A stretch of 64,000 nt of DNA from Primorskyibacter sedentarius (GTDB lineage: Bacteria > Pseudomonadota > Alphaproteobacteria > Rhodobacterales > Rhodobacteraceae): contig NZ_SLZU01000003.1 of NCBI RefSeq assembly GCF_004342065.1, forward strand, positions 186,001 to 250,000, given 5' to 3'. The translations under genes were made by a program, and so were the position numbers. Under the pieces are notes generated by a model. It had not been told where the DNA came from and searched no databases. It worked only from the letters and a program-made list of their open reading frames with translations. This document shows positions 27,081-35,387 of this stretch, piece after piece; positions within the stretch are counted from its first letter, which is position 1, and every line of letters begins with the position of its first letter.

Positions 27081-29111
27081 ATGGAGATGATCGCGACCGC
27101 CCTGCCGTCGCTAGGCGAGGCATGGGCACTGATATTGCAACCTGTGGTTTTGGGTTATCTGGTGCTGGGTGTCGTCATGGGGCTGGCCGTGGGTGTCTTC
27201 CCCGGCCTTGGCGGGATCGCTGGCCTTTCACTGCTTTTGCCGTTCATGTTCGGAATGGACCCGGTCCTGGGGCTTGCGCTGATGATCGGCATGGTCGCGG
27301 TGGTGCCAACCTCGGACACGTTTGCCTCTGTTCTGATGGGCATTCCCGGCTCTTCGGCCTCTCAGGCGACGGTGCTTGACGGGTTCCCCATGGCGAAAAA
27401 GGGTCAAGCTGCGCGGGCGCTGTCTGCGGCCTTTGCTTCATCGCTCTTCGGTGGGTTGGTGGGTGCTGCATTCCTGACGGTGTTCATCCTGATCGCACGG
27501 CCCATCGTGCTGGCCTTCGGGCTGCCCGAAATGCTGATGATGACCATTCTGGGCCTCTCCATGGTGGCCGTTCTGGCCGGGCGCATCCCTCTCAAGGGCG
27601 TTGCCGCCGCAGGTCTGGGCCTGATGATCGGCACCATTGGCGAGGCGGATGCGGGCGGCAGCCTGCGCATGGCCACCTATGATATCCCCTACCTGACCGA
27701 CGGCCTGAAACTGGTGATTGTCGGCCTTGGCATCTTTGCCATCCCGGAAATCGTATCGCTGCTGCGGCAGGACCGGTCCATCGCGCAGGGCGCAAAGCTG
27801 GGCGGCGGATGGATGGAAGGCGTCAAGGACTGGTTCGCCAATATCTGGCTGTCGATCCGCTGCTCGATCATCGGGGTGATCGTCGGTGTCATTCCGGGCC
27901 TCGGCGGATCGGTCGTCGACTGGATCGCCTATGGCCATTCGGTCCAGACCACCAAGGACAAATCCAACTTCGGCAAGGGCGAAGTGCGTGGCGTGATCGG
28001 GCCGGAAAGCTCCAACAACGCGAAAGAAGGCGGCGGGCTGGTCCCCACTTTGCTGTTCGGCATTCCCGGTTCCGGCTCCATGGCGATCTTCATCGGGGCT
28101 GTCGCCCTGCTGGGCTCTGGCGAGATCGAAGTCGGCCCGAACATGTTGAAAGACAACCTCGACATCACCTATGCGATCGTCTGGCTTCTGGCGCTGGCGA
28201 ATGTTGTCGGCACGATCCTGTGCATCGCGGCATCCGGCGGGATCGCAAAGCTGACCACGATTCGCTTTACCTATCTCGCGCCGTTCCTGTTCATGCTGAT
28301 CAGCTTTGCAGCCTTCCAGTCGGGACAGAACTTCGAGGATCTTCTGGCGCTGTTTGCCATCGGCCTGATCGGCATCTTCCTGCGCCGGTTCGACTGGTCG
28401 CGCCCGGCCTTCCTGATCGGTTTCGTTCTGTCCAACCCGGTCGAGAAATTCACCAACCAGGCCTTCCAGATCGCGTCCTTCCGCTTCCGCAAGAGCTTTG
28501 CCGAGGGGATCGACTACATCTTCAGCCCCATCGTCATCGTGCTGCTGATCATCACTGTGGTCTCTGTGGTGCTGGGTATCCGTCAGGCCAAATCGATCAT
28601 GGCCGAGGGCGATGTTCAGTCCGGCTCGAAACGCGCGCCGGTGGTGTTTTTGCTGGTGCTCATGGGCTACCTTGCCTTTGCCCTGACAAATGCCGGCATG
28701 ATCCCCAACTACAACATGACCGACAAGATCATCCCGCTGGTCGTTGGTGGCATCGCCCTTTTCTGCTGCGTGATCCTGATGATCCAGATGATGCTGCGCA
28801 CCGAAGGTGACAGCATCTTCGCCGACAAGGAAGTCGCCGGGGAGGATGCCGACGCGCCCTATGGTCTGTGGTCCACGCTGGCGTGGTTCGGCGGGCTGAT
28901 CGCGGCGACCTTCGTGGTGGGTTTCATCATCGCGCTGGTCGGTTTCCTGATCTCTTTCCTGCGGGTACGTGCGGGCGCAAGCTGGGGCAAGACGATGATC
29001 CTGACCGTGGCTGGCATCGGCTTCATGTGTCTGATGGCGGGGGCCCTGAACCGCGACTTCCCACCGGGACTGTTGCAGGACGCCGTTGACCTTCCCTGGC
29101 CCCTGAAGTGA
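27081..29111 (+). CDS. Fused tripartite tricarboxylate permease TctA-TctB
   Basis: A 676-residue inner-membrane protein. Residues 1 to about 510 are TctA: the N-terminal VFPGLGGIAGLSLLLPF loop, TFASVLMGIPGSSASQATV, the repeat GIPGSGSMAIFIGAV and about 11 TM helices. Residues from about 515 to 676 (APVVFLLVLMGYLAFALT, IIPLVVGGIALFCCVILMI, two more helices) look like the small four-helix TctB subunit, which is normally a separate gene. No other tctB is seen between tctC and this gene. It transports tri- or dicarboxylates with the TctC partner. The next gene starts 11 bases after its stop. Confidence 0.88.
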   Translation: MEMIATALPSLGEAWALILQPVVLGYLVLGVVMGLAVGVFPGLGGIAGLSLLLPFMFGMDPVLGLALMIGMVAVVPTSDTFASVLMGIPGSSASQATVLDGFPMAKKGQAARALSAAFASSLFGGLVGAAFLTVFILIARPIVLAFGLPEMLMMTILGLSMVAVLAGRIPLKGVAAAGLGLMIGTIGEADAGGSLRMATYDIPYLTDGLKLVIVGLGIFAIPEIVSLLRQDRSIAQGAKLGGGWMEGVKDWFANIWLSIRCSIIGVIVGVIPGLGGSVVDWIAYGHSVQTTKDKSNFGKGEVRGVIGPESSNNAKEGGGLVPTLLFGIPGSGSMAIFIGAVALLGSGEIEVGPNMLKDNLDITYAIVWLLALANVVGTILCIAASGGIAKLTTIRFTYLAPFLFMLISFAAFQSGQNFEDLLALFAIGLIGIFLRRFDWSRPAFLIGFVLSNPVEKFTNQAFQIASFRFRKSFAEGIDYIFSPIVIVLLIITVVSVVLGIRQAKSIMAEGDVQSGSKRAPVVFLLVLMGYLAFALTNAGMIPNYNMTDKIIPLVVGGIALFCCVILMIQMMLRTEGDSIFADKEVAGEDADAPYGLWSTLAWFGGLIAATFVVGFIIALVGFLISFLRVRAGASWGKTMILTVAGIGFMCLMAGALNRDFPPGLLQDAVDLPWPLK

Positions 29112-29122
29112 CGGAGAGAACC

Positions 29123-30211
29123 ATGTCACAAACCGGTATCCCTTTCCTCTTCATGCGTGGTGGCACGTCCCGCGGGCCTTATTTCCGGCGGGAGGATCTG
29201 CCGGAGGACCTTGAGACGCTGGCCGAGGTTCTGATCGCGGCGGTCGGTTCCGGCCATCCGCTGAATATCGACGGGATCGGCGGCGGCGCGGCAGTGACGA
29301 CCAAGGTCGCGATGCTGTCGAAATCCGATGATGACTGGGCCGATGTCGACTATTTCTTCGCTCAGGTCTCGGTCGAGGACCGCCTGGTCGATTTCAAACC
29401 CACCTGCGGCAATATCCTGTCCGGTGTCGGCCCCGCCGCCATCGAGATGGGTCTTGTCACACCGCAAGGGGACGAGACCGAAATCCGAATCCGGGCCGTC
29501 AATACCGGCGCCAGCGTCGTGGCACGGGTGCAAACCCCGGGCGGTCAGCTGACCTATGAAGGCGACGCCGAAATCGCAGGGGTTCCGGGCATGGCAGCTC
29601 CTATCGCGCTGAACTTCATGGGCGTGGTCGGGTCGTCCACCGGGGCCTTTCTGCCCACCGGAAACCTGCGCGACACGATCGACGGGATAGAGGTGACCTG
29701 CATGGATGTCGCCATGCCCATCGCCATCGCCCGCGCCTCTGATTTTGGCCTGACGGGACATGAAAGCGCCGCTGAGCTGGATGCCAACAAGGGCTTCTTC
29801 GCCCGGATGGAGGCCATACGGCTGCAAGCCGGCGCGTTGATGGGTATGGGGGATGTGACCAAATCGGTCACACCCAAATTTGGCCTGCTGGCCCCTGCCC
29901 GCAACGGCGGCACCATCGCCACGCGCTATTTCATGCCGTGGAACACCCATCCCAGCATGGCGGTCACCGGATCGCAATGCCTTGCCTCCTGCGCGCTGAC
30001 CCCCGGCACGGTGGCAGAGGGGATGCTGGAAAGACCGACGCAAAGCCCGGCCAACGTGGTGCTGGAACATGCCTCCGGCACGATCGAAGTGCTGGTCGAT
30101 TTCAACACAGACGACGGTTTCGCGCTGAACTCCGCGGGCCTCCTGCGCACGGCCCGCAAGCTGGCAGACGGCCATATCTATGTTCCCTCCCGCATCTGGA
30201 AAGGCAACTGA
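29123..30211 (+). CDS. PrpF-family isomerase, GalD (4-oxalomesaconate tautomerase)-like
   Basis: A 362-residue PrpF-family protein with the N-terminal FMRGGTSRGPYF, the central DFKPTCGNILSGVGP block and GSQCLASCAL near the C-terminus. Length and motif pattern are closest to GalD, the 4-oxalomesaconate tautomerase of gallate breakdown; PrpF relatives isomerise methylaconitate and aconitate. No gallate genes occur here, while tricarboxylate uptake and tricarballylate oxidation genes do, so an aconitate-type isomerase role is plausible but unproven. I chose the ATG at 29123, with GGAGAG 6 bases before it. Confidence 0.82.
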   Translation: MSQTGIPFLFMRGGTSRGPYFRREDLPEDLETLAEVLIAAVGSGHPLNIDGIGGGAAVTTKVAMLSKSDDDWADVDYFFAQVSVEDRLVDFKPTCGNILSGVGPAAIEMGLVTPQGDETEIRIRAVNTGASVVARVQTPGGQLTYEGDAEIAGVPGMAAPIALNFMGVVGSSTGAFLPTGNLRDTIDGIEVTCMDVAMPIAIARASDFGLTGHESAAELDANKGFFARMEAIRLQAGALMGMGDVTKSVTPKFGLLAPARNGGTIATRYFMPWNTHPSMAVTGSQCLASCALTPGTVAEGMLERPTQSPANVVLEHASGTIEVLVDFNTDDGFALNSAGLLRTARKLADGHIYVPSRIWKGN

Positions 30212-30212
30212 C

Positions 30213-31028
30213 ATGCCCATCATGAACCTGCTGGTCGCCTTCAACGGGTCCGAGGCCTCTATTGCGGCGTTGCGCTATGCGGCCTCAATGGCGCGGGCGC
30301 GCGATGCGCATGTGACGGCGATGATGGCGCATTCCACCCATGACGTGTTCGACACCAGATCGCGCTGGATCCCCAGCGAAGCGCGCAAACTGCTGAGCGA
30401 GGCCAAGGCCGGCATCCTGCACGAGATCGAAGCGCGCTATGAGGCATTGCGGGACGAGCTGGATCTTGGCGATGCCCTGTCGTTCCAATCCCATCCCGGC
30501 AAGGTGGACGCCACCCTGTCAGAAGCGGCGCGCTACTACGACATGATCATTGTCGGGCGACAGCTGGACGAGGATGACGAACATGTCGCGCTGCATCCCG
30601 ACCGGATCGCGCTTTTGTCCGGGCGCCCGGTGATCGTCGTGCCCGACGGGTACGATATCGAGGCGCGCCACAGCCACGCGGCGCTGGCATGGGATGGCGG
30701 ACGCTCCGCCGCCCGTGCGCTTTCCGACAGCCTGCGGCTTCTGGAAGTGCAGGGCAGGGTCAGCGTGCTGACCGTTGGCAAAAAGTCGGGTTTCCCCATC
30801 GAGGATCTGATGACCCATCTTGCCCGTCACGATGTCGAGGCCCTGCATGACAACTTTCCGGACTCTCACCCCGTGGCCGAAACGATTCTGGCCTTCTGCG
30901 AGCGCAACGACCCTTCCCTGCTGGTGATGGGGGCCTATGAGCATTCGAAATTCCGCGAGGATTTCCTGGGCGGGGTCACCGCCAAGGTTCTTCAGGACAT
31001 CCGCATCCCTGTGCTTCTTTCTCACTGA
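30213..31028 (+). CDS. Tandem universal stress protein (UspA) domains
   Basis: A 271-residue cytoplasmic protein of two Usp folds. The first begins NLLVAFNGSEASIAALRYAA; the second runs from about residue 145 (HAALAWDGGRSAARALSDSL) and ends LLVMGAYEHSKFREDFLGG followed by IPVLLSH, where the family ATP loop G-2x-G-9x-G(S/T) would be; here the final Ser/Thr contacts are changed. The ATG starts one base after the isomerase stop, so it belongs to the same transcript. Role in the tricarboxylate operon unknown. Confidence 0.88.
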   Translation: MPIMNLLVAFNGSEASIAALRYAASMARARDAHVTAMMAHSTHDVFDTRSRWIPSEARKLLSEAKAGILHEIEARYEALRDELDLGDALSFQSHPGKVDATLSEAARYYDMIIVGRQLDEDDEHVALHPDRIALLSGRPVIVVPDGYDIEARHSHAALAWDGGRSAARALSDSLRLLEVQGRVSVLTVGKKSGFPIEDLMTHLARHDVEALHDNFPDSHPVAETILAFCERNDPSLLVMGAYEHSKFREDFLGGVTAKVLQDIRIPVLLSH

Positions 31029-31040
31029 GGTTAACGATCA

Positions 31041-31202
31041 ATGACCCAATATGACCAGTTGCGCGCAACCATCCGCGACCTGCAAACCCTGCGCACCGAT
31101 CTGGGTGACCAGATTGCCCGCGACAAAGGGCAGGATCCGGTGCTGAACGACCTGCATCAACGGGTCTGCAAGGCGCTTCGCGCACTATCCGGGCTGAGCT
31201 GA
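31041..31202 (+). CDS. Small conserved-looking protein of 53 residues in the tricarboxylate operon
   Basis: ATG at 31041 to TGA at 31202. The product begins MTQYDQLRATIRDLQTLRTD and looks fully helical and charged, perhaps a short coiled coil, with one Cys. It fills the space between the Usp gene (12 bases upstream) and the dehydrogenase gene (3 bases downstream), with GAGG 10 bases before the ATG and codon use like its neighbours. I recognise no family. The tight packing on both sides makes a real gene likely. Confidence 0.65.
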   Translation: MTQYDQLRATIRDLQTLRTDLGDQIARDKGQDPVLNDLHQRVCKALRALSGLS

Positions 31203-31205
31203 GCG

Positions 31206-32186
31206 ATGAAGGTCCATATCCTTGACGATTGGTTTGACACGCTGCGCGGATTGCCGTGTTTCGGCCTGCTGGACGGGCATGATGTGACGGTCTGGACAGA
31301 TCATGTCGCGGATGAGGCAAAACTGGCCGACCGGCTGCAAGATGCCGAAGCCCTGGTGCTGTTTCGCGAACGCACCAAGGTGACACGCAGCCTGCTGGAG
31401 CGGTTGCCGAACCTGCGCCTGATCTCGCAACGCAGCGTCTATCCGCATGTCGATGTCCCCGCCTGCACGGATAATGGCGTGCTGCTGTGTTCCAACATGC
31501 ATGGCGGGACACCGTCCTATGCGGCGGCAGAGCTGACCTTTGGCCTGATCCTGTCGGCCATGCGGCAGATCCCGCAACAGATGGCCTCTGCCAAGGCGGG
31601 GACCTGGCAGATGGGCGTGGGCAAGACGCTGCGGGGGCGAACGCTCGGGCTTTATGGCTATGGCCGGATTGCCGGGGCGGTGGCCGACTACGCCCGCGCC
31701 TTCGGGATGAATGTGATCTGGTGGAGTTCCGACGAAGGCCGCGCGCGTGCAACCGCCGACGGGCAGACCGTCGCCGCAAGCCGGGAGGCATTCTTTGCGC
31801 AAAGCGATGTCGTCTCGATCCATGTCCGGCTGAAGCCCGCCACCCGTGGCATCGTCACGGCGGCGGATTTCGCGGCCATGCAGCCGGGGGCCGTCTTTGT
31901 GAACACGTCACGGGCGGGGCTGATCGAACCCGGTGCGCTACTGGCAGCTCTGAATACCGGACGGCCCGGAATGGCGGCGATTGATGTCTTTGACACCGAA
32001 CCCATGTCCGATCCGTCCGATCCTTTGCTGGCGCATCCCAACCTGATAGCCACCCCGCATATCGGGTTCGTCACCGAGGACGAGTTTGACCTGCAATTCA
32101 CCGATATCTTCGAACAGGTGAAGGCCTATGCCGAGGGCGCACCCATCCACATGATCAATCCCGAGGTCCTGACCAGCGGCGGATAA
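31206..32186 (+). CDS. D-isomer-specific 2-hydroxyacid dehydrogenase (NAD)
   Basis: A 326-residue oxidoreductase with an NAD-binding Rossmann motif TLGLYGYGRIAGAVADYAR, catalytic Arg in SIHVRLKPATRG, catalytic Glu in DVFDTEPM and catalytic His in ATPHIGF. Homologues include glyoxylate/hydroxypyruvate reductases and phosphoglycerate-dehydrogenase-like enzymes; the substrate is not clear. It is the last gene of the tctC operon and overlaps by 32 bases, tail to tail, the AbrB-family gene. Confidence 0.88.
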   Translation: MKVHILDDWFDTLRGLPCFGLLDGHDVTVWTDHVADEAKLADRLQDAEALVLFRERTKVTRSLLERLPNLRLISQRSVYPHVDVPACTDNGVLLCSNMHGGTPSYAAAELTFGLILSAMRQIPQQMASAKAGTWQMGVGKTLRGRTLGLYGYGRIAGAVADYARAFGMNVIWWSSDEGRARATADGQTVAASREAFFAQSDVVSIHVRLKPATRGIVTAADFAAMQPGAVFVNTSRAGLIEPGALLAALNTGRPGMAAIDVFDTEPMSDPSDPLLAHPNLIATPHIGFVTEDEFDLQFTDIFEQVKAYAEGAPIHMINPEVLTSGG

Positions 32187-33219
32187 GGCCCGCCGCGATG
32201 GGTGCCCCCAGGATCACCAGCACGATCCGTGTCAGGTGATGGGTCACGACAAAACCCAGATCCGCGCCGGTCACGATCGCCAGAACCGTCATCTCTGCCT
32301 GCCCACCGGGGGCGAAGGCCAGAAAGATTTCGACCGGGTTTCCCAATCCCAGTTGCGAGGCGGTCAGCGTGAACGCGGCCGACAGCAGCGCCAGCAGCAC
32401 GACATAGGTGACGCCAGCCGCCACCACCCGCCGCAATTCTGCAAAGGTGACGCCGACAAAGTGAATGCCGATGCCGCAGCCGATCAGGAACTGCGCTGCC
32501 ATGATCGCCTCTCGCGGGGGGCGGATGTGGATCAGGTCGCTCAGCGACAGGGCGGCGGCCACGATCATCGGGCCAAGGATCGACGCGCCGAACAGGCCAA
32601 CGCGCTCTGCCACCTTCCAGCCGATCGACGCCGCAGCAACCATCAGAAGCAACTCCTCGACCGGGATATCGGTGGCGGGCGGCCCCATCGGGTTGGTCAG
32701 GCTTGCGCCATAGAGATGGGTCAGGAAGATCGGTGCCAGCGTGATGATGATCAGCACCCGCGTGGCGTGAACCAGCGACAAGGCTCTTGTATCGCCACCC
32801 GCCTCTGTCCCGAAGATGACCATGTCCTGCAACCCGCCGGGCATCGCCGCGTAATAGGCCGTGGGCGCATCAAAGCCCCAGATCCTGCGGAAGAACGGCA
32901 CGCCGAACAGCGCGATGATCAGGATGAAAAGCGGCATCAGCGCGATTGACGCCAGCATCGTGGGCAGCTGCGCAAACAGCGCAGGTGTGATCGACGCCCC
33001 GACAGCCACGCCAAGGATGGTGCGCGCGCCCACCGATACCTGCCCGAACCCTCTTAGCGGCGCATGCATCAGTGCCGCGATCAGACATGCGGCCATTGGG
33101 CCGAACAGGAACGGCAATGGCAGGTCGAGCAGTACGAAAACACCCACGCCCGCACTGGCGAGCCCGAAGGTCAGAAGGCGGCTGAGGGTCGGTGAAATCT
33201 GGATACGGCTTAGCGGCAA
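32155..33219 (-). CDS. AbrB-family membrane protein (duplicated TIGR03082 type)
   Basis: A 354-residue polytopic membrane protein with about ten TM helices in two similar halves. Family blocks seen are PLPFLFGPMAACLIAAL, YYAAMPGGLQDMVIFG in the first half and ILGPMIVAAALSLSD and FLAFAPGGQAEMTVLA in the second. Databases often name such proteins AbrB transcriptional regulator, but the sequence is that of a membrane protein, possibly a transporter. I prefer a TTG start at 33219 with GAGGTG 5 bases upstream; the frame is open to an ATG at 33303 but that would cover the divergent promoter. Its transcription is probably controlled from the shared GntR operator. Confidence 0.82.
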   Translation of the reverse strand: MPLSRIQISPTLSRLLTFGLASAGVGVFVLLDLPLPFLFGPMAACLIAALMHAPLRGFGQVSVGARTILGVAVGASITPALFAQLPTMLASIALMPLFILIIALFGVPFFRRIWGFDAPTAYYAAMPGGLQDMVIFGTEAGGDTRALSLVHATRVLIIITLAPIFLTHLYGASLTNPMGPPATDIPVEELLLMVAAASIGWKVAERVGLFGASILGPMIVAAALSLSDLIHIRPPREAIMAAQFLIGCGIGIHFVGVTFAELRRVVAAGVTYVVLLALLSAAFTLTASQLGLGNPVEIFLAFAPGGQAEMTVLAIVTGADLGFVVTHHLTRIVLVILGAPIAAGLIRRWSGPRD

Positions 33220-33259
33220 GTTGTCACCTCGCGTGGCGTTGACGGGGCATGTGCGCGAC

Positions 33260-33277
33260 TGTATACATCTGGATACA
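33260..33277. promoter_or_regulatory. Inverted repeat TGTAT-N8-ATACA, likely GntR operator
   Basis: TGTAT (33260-33264) and ATACA (33273-33277) are perfect inverted repeats; the left arm is itself part of the palindrome TGTATACA. FadR/FCD-type GntR proteins commonly bind TGTAT/ATACA-containing palindromes. It lies between the divergent AbrB-family gene and gntR, 19 bases before the gntR start. Confidence 0.6.
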
Positions 33278-33295
33278 AGATGCAAGAGGCGACGT

Positions 33296-33976
33296 ATGAC
33301 CATCCCTGAAGAACCACAGCTTCACGACGGGCCGCAGGGAAACACGGCCTATCTGCGCCTGCTTGACGAAATCCGCGCGGGCCACCTGATGCCCGGCGAC
33401 CGCTTGCGCGAGACAGAGCTCGCTGCGCGCCTTGGTGTCAGCCGTACGCCCATCCGCGAGGCCATCCGCCAGCTTGAATCGGACGGGCTGGTGACCCATG
33501 TGCCGCGCCACGGCGCAAGCCTGCGCAAGCTGGACTATGCCGAGGTGATGGAGCTGTACGAGATGCGCGCTGTGCTGGAAGGCACCGCCGCCCGTCTTGC
33601 CGCAAGGGCCGCGTCAGAGGTGGAACTGGGGGAGCTCGTCACCCTCAACGACACGCTGGCAGAGATCGGCACCGGCGCCGAAGCCGCGCATCTCAACCGG
33701 ATATTTCATGCCACTCTGCTGGATGCAGCGAAGAACCGTTTTCTTAGCAAGTCCATGCTGTCGCTTCAGAAAACCCTCATGATCCTTGGCCCGACGATGC
33801 TGTCGGACACTGATCGCGCCGATGCGGCCGTGGCCGAGCATCGACGTATTCTGGACGCGCTGCAAAGCCGGGATGGCAATGCCGCCGAACTGGCCATGCG
33901 GGCGCATATCGAAGCCTCGCAACGCCTGCGCATCCGCGCGTTCAGGGACCGCGACCGCGCCATGGACGACAGTTAA
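33296..33976 (+). CDS. GntR-family transcriptional regulator (FCD domain)
   Basis: A 226-residue regulator with an N-terminal winged helix (AARLGVSRTPIREAIRQLES) and a C-terminal FCD ligand domain containing the metal-binding pattern spread over HLNRIFHATLLDA, EHRRILDAL and HIEASQRLRI. It probably senses an organic acid and represses or activates tcuAB and perhaps the divergent membrane-protein gene. The ATG at 33296 has AGAGG 6 bases upstream. tcuA starts 16 bases after its stop. In Salmonella the tcu genes are instead run by a LysR protein, TcuR. Confidence 0.9.
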   Translation: MTIPEEPQLHDGPQGNTAYLRLLDEIRAGHLMPGDRLRETELAARLGVSRTPIREAIRQLESDGLVTHVPRHGASLRKLDYAEVMELYEMRAVLEGTAARLAARAASEVELGELVTLNDTLAEIGTGAEAAHLNRIFHATLLDAAKNRFLSKSMLSLQKTLMILGPTMLSDTDRADAAVAEHRRILDALQSRDGNAAELAMRAHIEASQRLRIRAFRDRDRAMDDS

Positions 33977-33992
33977 GAAGGACATCCCAGAC

Positions 33993-35387
33993 ATGAGCAA
34001 GACACCCGAAACATGGGATGTGGCGGTGATTGGCGGCGGCAATGCCGCCCTTTGCGCAGCCATGACCGCAGCTGAGGCAGGCGCCCGCGTCATCATCCTC
34101 GAGACCGCGCCCAAACCTTACCGGGGTGGCAATTCCCGCCACACCCGCAACTTCCGCTGCATGCATCACGGCCCGCTCGGGCCGCTTGTCGACAGCTACA
34201 CCGAGGAAGAATACCTCGCCGATCTGATGAAGGTGACGGATGGCAAGACGGATGTGGCCTTGGCGCGGCTGGCGATCCGGTCGTCCGAGGAATGCCTGCC
34301 CTGGATGCAGGACCATGGTGTGCGGTTCCAGCCATCATTGTCGGGAACGCTCTCGCTGGCCCGAACCAACGCCTTTTTTCTGGGCGGCGGCAAGGGGTTG
34401 GTGAACGCCTATTACCGCACCGCTGACAGGCTTGGCGTGCATGTCGAATACGAAGCGGCGGTCACGCATCTGGAAATGGATGGCGACCGGATTGGACATA
34501 TCGACTACACGCAAGACGGCCAGACACGGCGGATCATCCCGAAATCCGTGGTCGTTGCGTCGGGTGGTTTTCAGGCCGACACGGATTGGCTCGCGCGTGC
34601 ATGGGGGCCTGCGGCAAAGAACTTTCTGATCCGTGGCACGCCCTATAATCGCGGCATCGTCCTGGCGGATCTGCTGGATCAGGGTGTCGAGCAGGTGGGC
34701 GACCCCAAGCAATGCCACGCCGTCGCGATTGACGGGCGGGCGCCGAAATACGATGGCGGCATCGTCACCCGGCTGGACTGCGTGCCCTTCTCCATCGTTG
34801 TGAACAAGAATGCCGAGCGATTCTATGACGAGGGCGAGGATGTCTGGCCCAAGCGCTACGCCATCTGGGGGCGGCTCGTGGCCGCGCAGCCCGATCAGGT
34901 CGGCTATGTCATCATCGATGCCAAGTCGCTGGAATTGTTCATGCCTTCGGTCTTTCTGCCCATCAAGGCCGACACGCTGGAAGGGCTGGCCGGGCAGATG
35001 GGGCTGCCCCCGGATCGTCTGCGCGCAACCGTTGACGACTTCAACGCCGCCTGCGGTGACACGTCGGGCTTTCACCCCACCGAACTGGACGGCGTCAGCA
35101 CCACTGGCATCACACCGCCCAAGACCAACTGGGCGCGCCCCATCACCGAACCGCCCTTTTACGGCTATTCGCTGCGCACCGGCGTTACCTTCACCTATCT
35201 GGGGCTGAAAGTGGACGAAAACGCGCAATGTTCCGTCGGCAACCAACCCATCACCAACCTTTGGGCCGCGGGCGAGACCATGGCGGGATCGATCCTTGGT
35301 CAGGGATATCTGGCCGGGTTCGGCATGACAATCGGCACGGTCTTTGGCCGCATCGCAGGCAAGGAGGCCGCCGCCCATGCAAACTGA
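33993..35387 (+). CDS. tcuA: FAD-dependent tricarballylate dehydrogenase TcuA
   Basis: A 464-residue flavoprotein that oxidises tricarballylate to cis-aconitate. It has the FAD motif VAVIGGGNAALCAAMTAAEAG, the characteristic RGGNSRHTRNFRCMH block, a flavin motif VVVASGGFQADTDW, and the C-terminal AAGETMAGSILGQGYLAGFG of the fumarate reductase/TcuA group. Length matches Salmonella TcuA (about 467). The ATG at 33993 has AAGGA 11 bases upstream. It overlaps tcuB by 11 bases. Confidence 0.92.
   Translation: MSKTPETWDVAVIGGGNAALCAAMTAAEAGARVIILETAPKPYRGGNSRHTRNFRCMHHGPLGPLVDSYTEEEYLADLMKVTDGKTDVALARLAIRSSEECLPWMQDHGVRFQPSLSGTLSLARTNAFFLGGGKGLVNAYYRTADRLGVHVEYEAAVTHLEMDGDRIGHIDYTQDGQTRRIIPKSVVVASGGFQADTDWLARAWGPAAKNFLIRGTPYNRGIVLADLLDQGVEQVGDPKQCHAVAIDGRAPKYDGGIVTRLDCVPFSIVVNKNAERFYDEGEDVWPKRYAIWGRLVAAQPDQVGYVIIDAKSLELFMPSVFLPIKADTLEGLAGQMGLPPDRLRATVDDFNAACGDTSGFHPTELDGVSTTGITPPKTNWARPITEPPFYGYSLRTGVTFTYLGLKVDENAQCSVGNQPITNLWAAGETMAGSILGQGYLAGFGMTIGTVFGRIAGKEAAAHAN

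Noticed and set aside
27438-29129. 563-codon minus-strand frame over the TctA-TctB gene
   Set aside because: Composition (His, Gln, Asp, Arg) is that of a complement frame of a membrane protein; no motif or SD.
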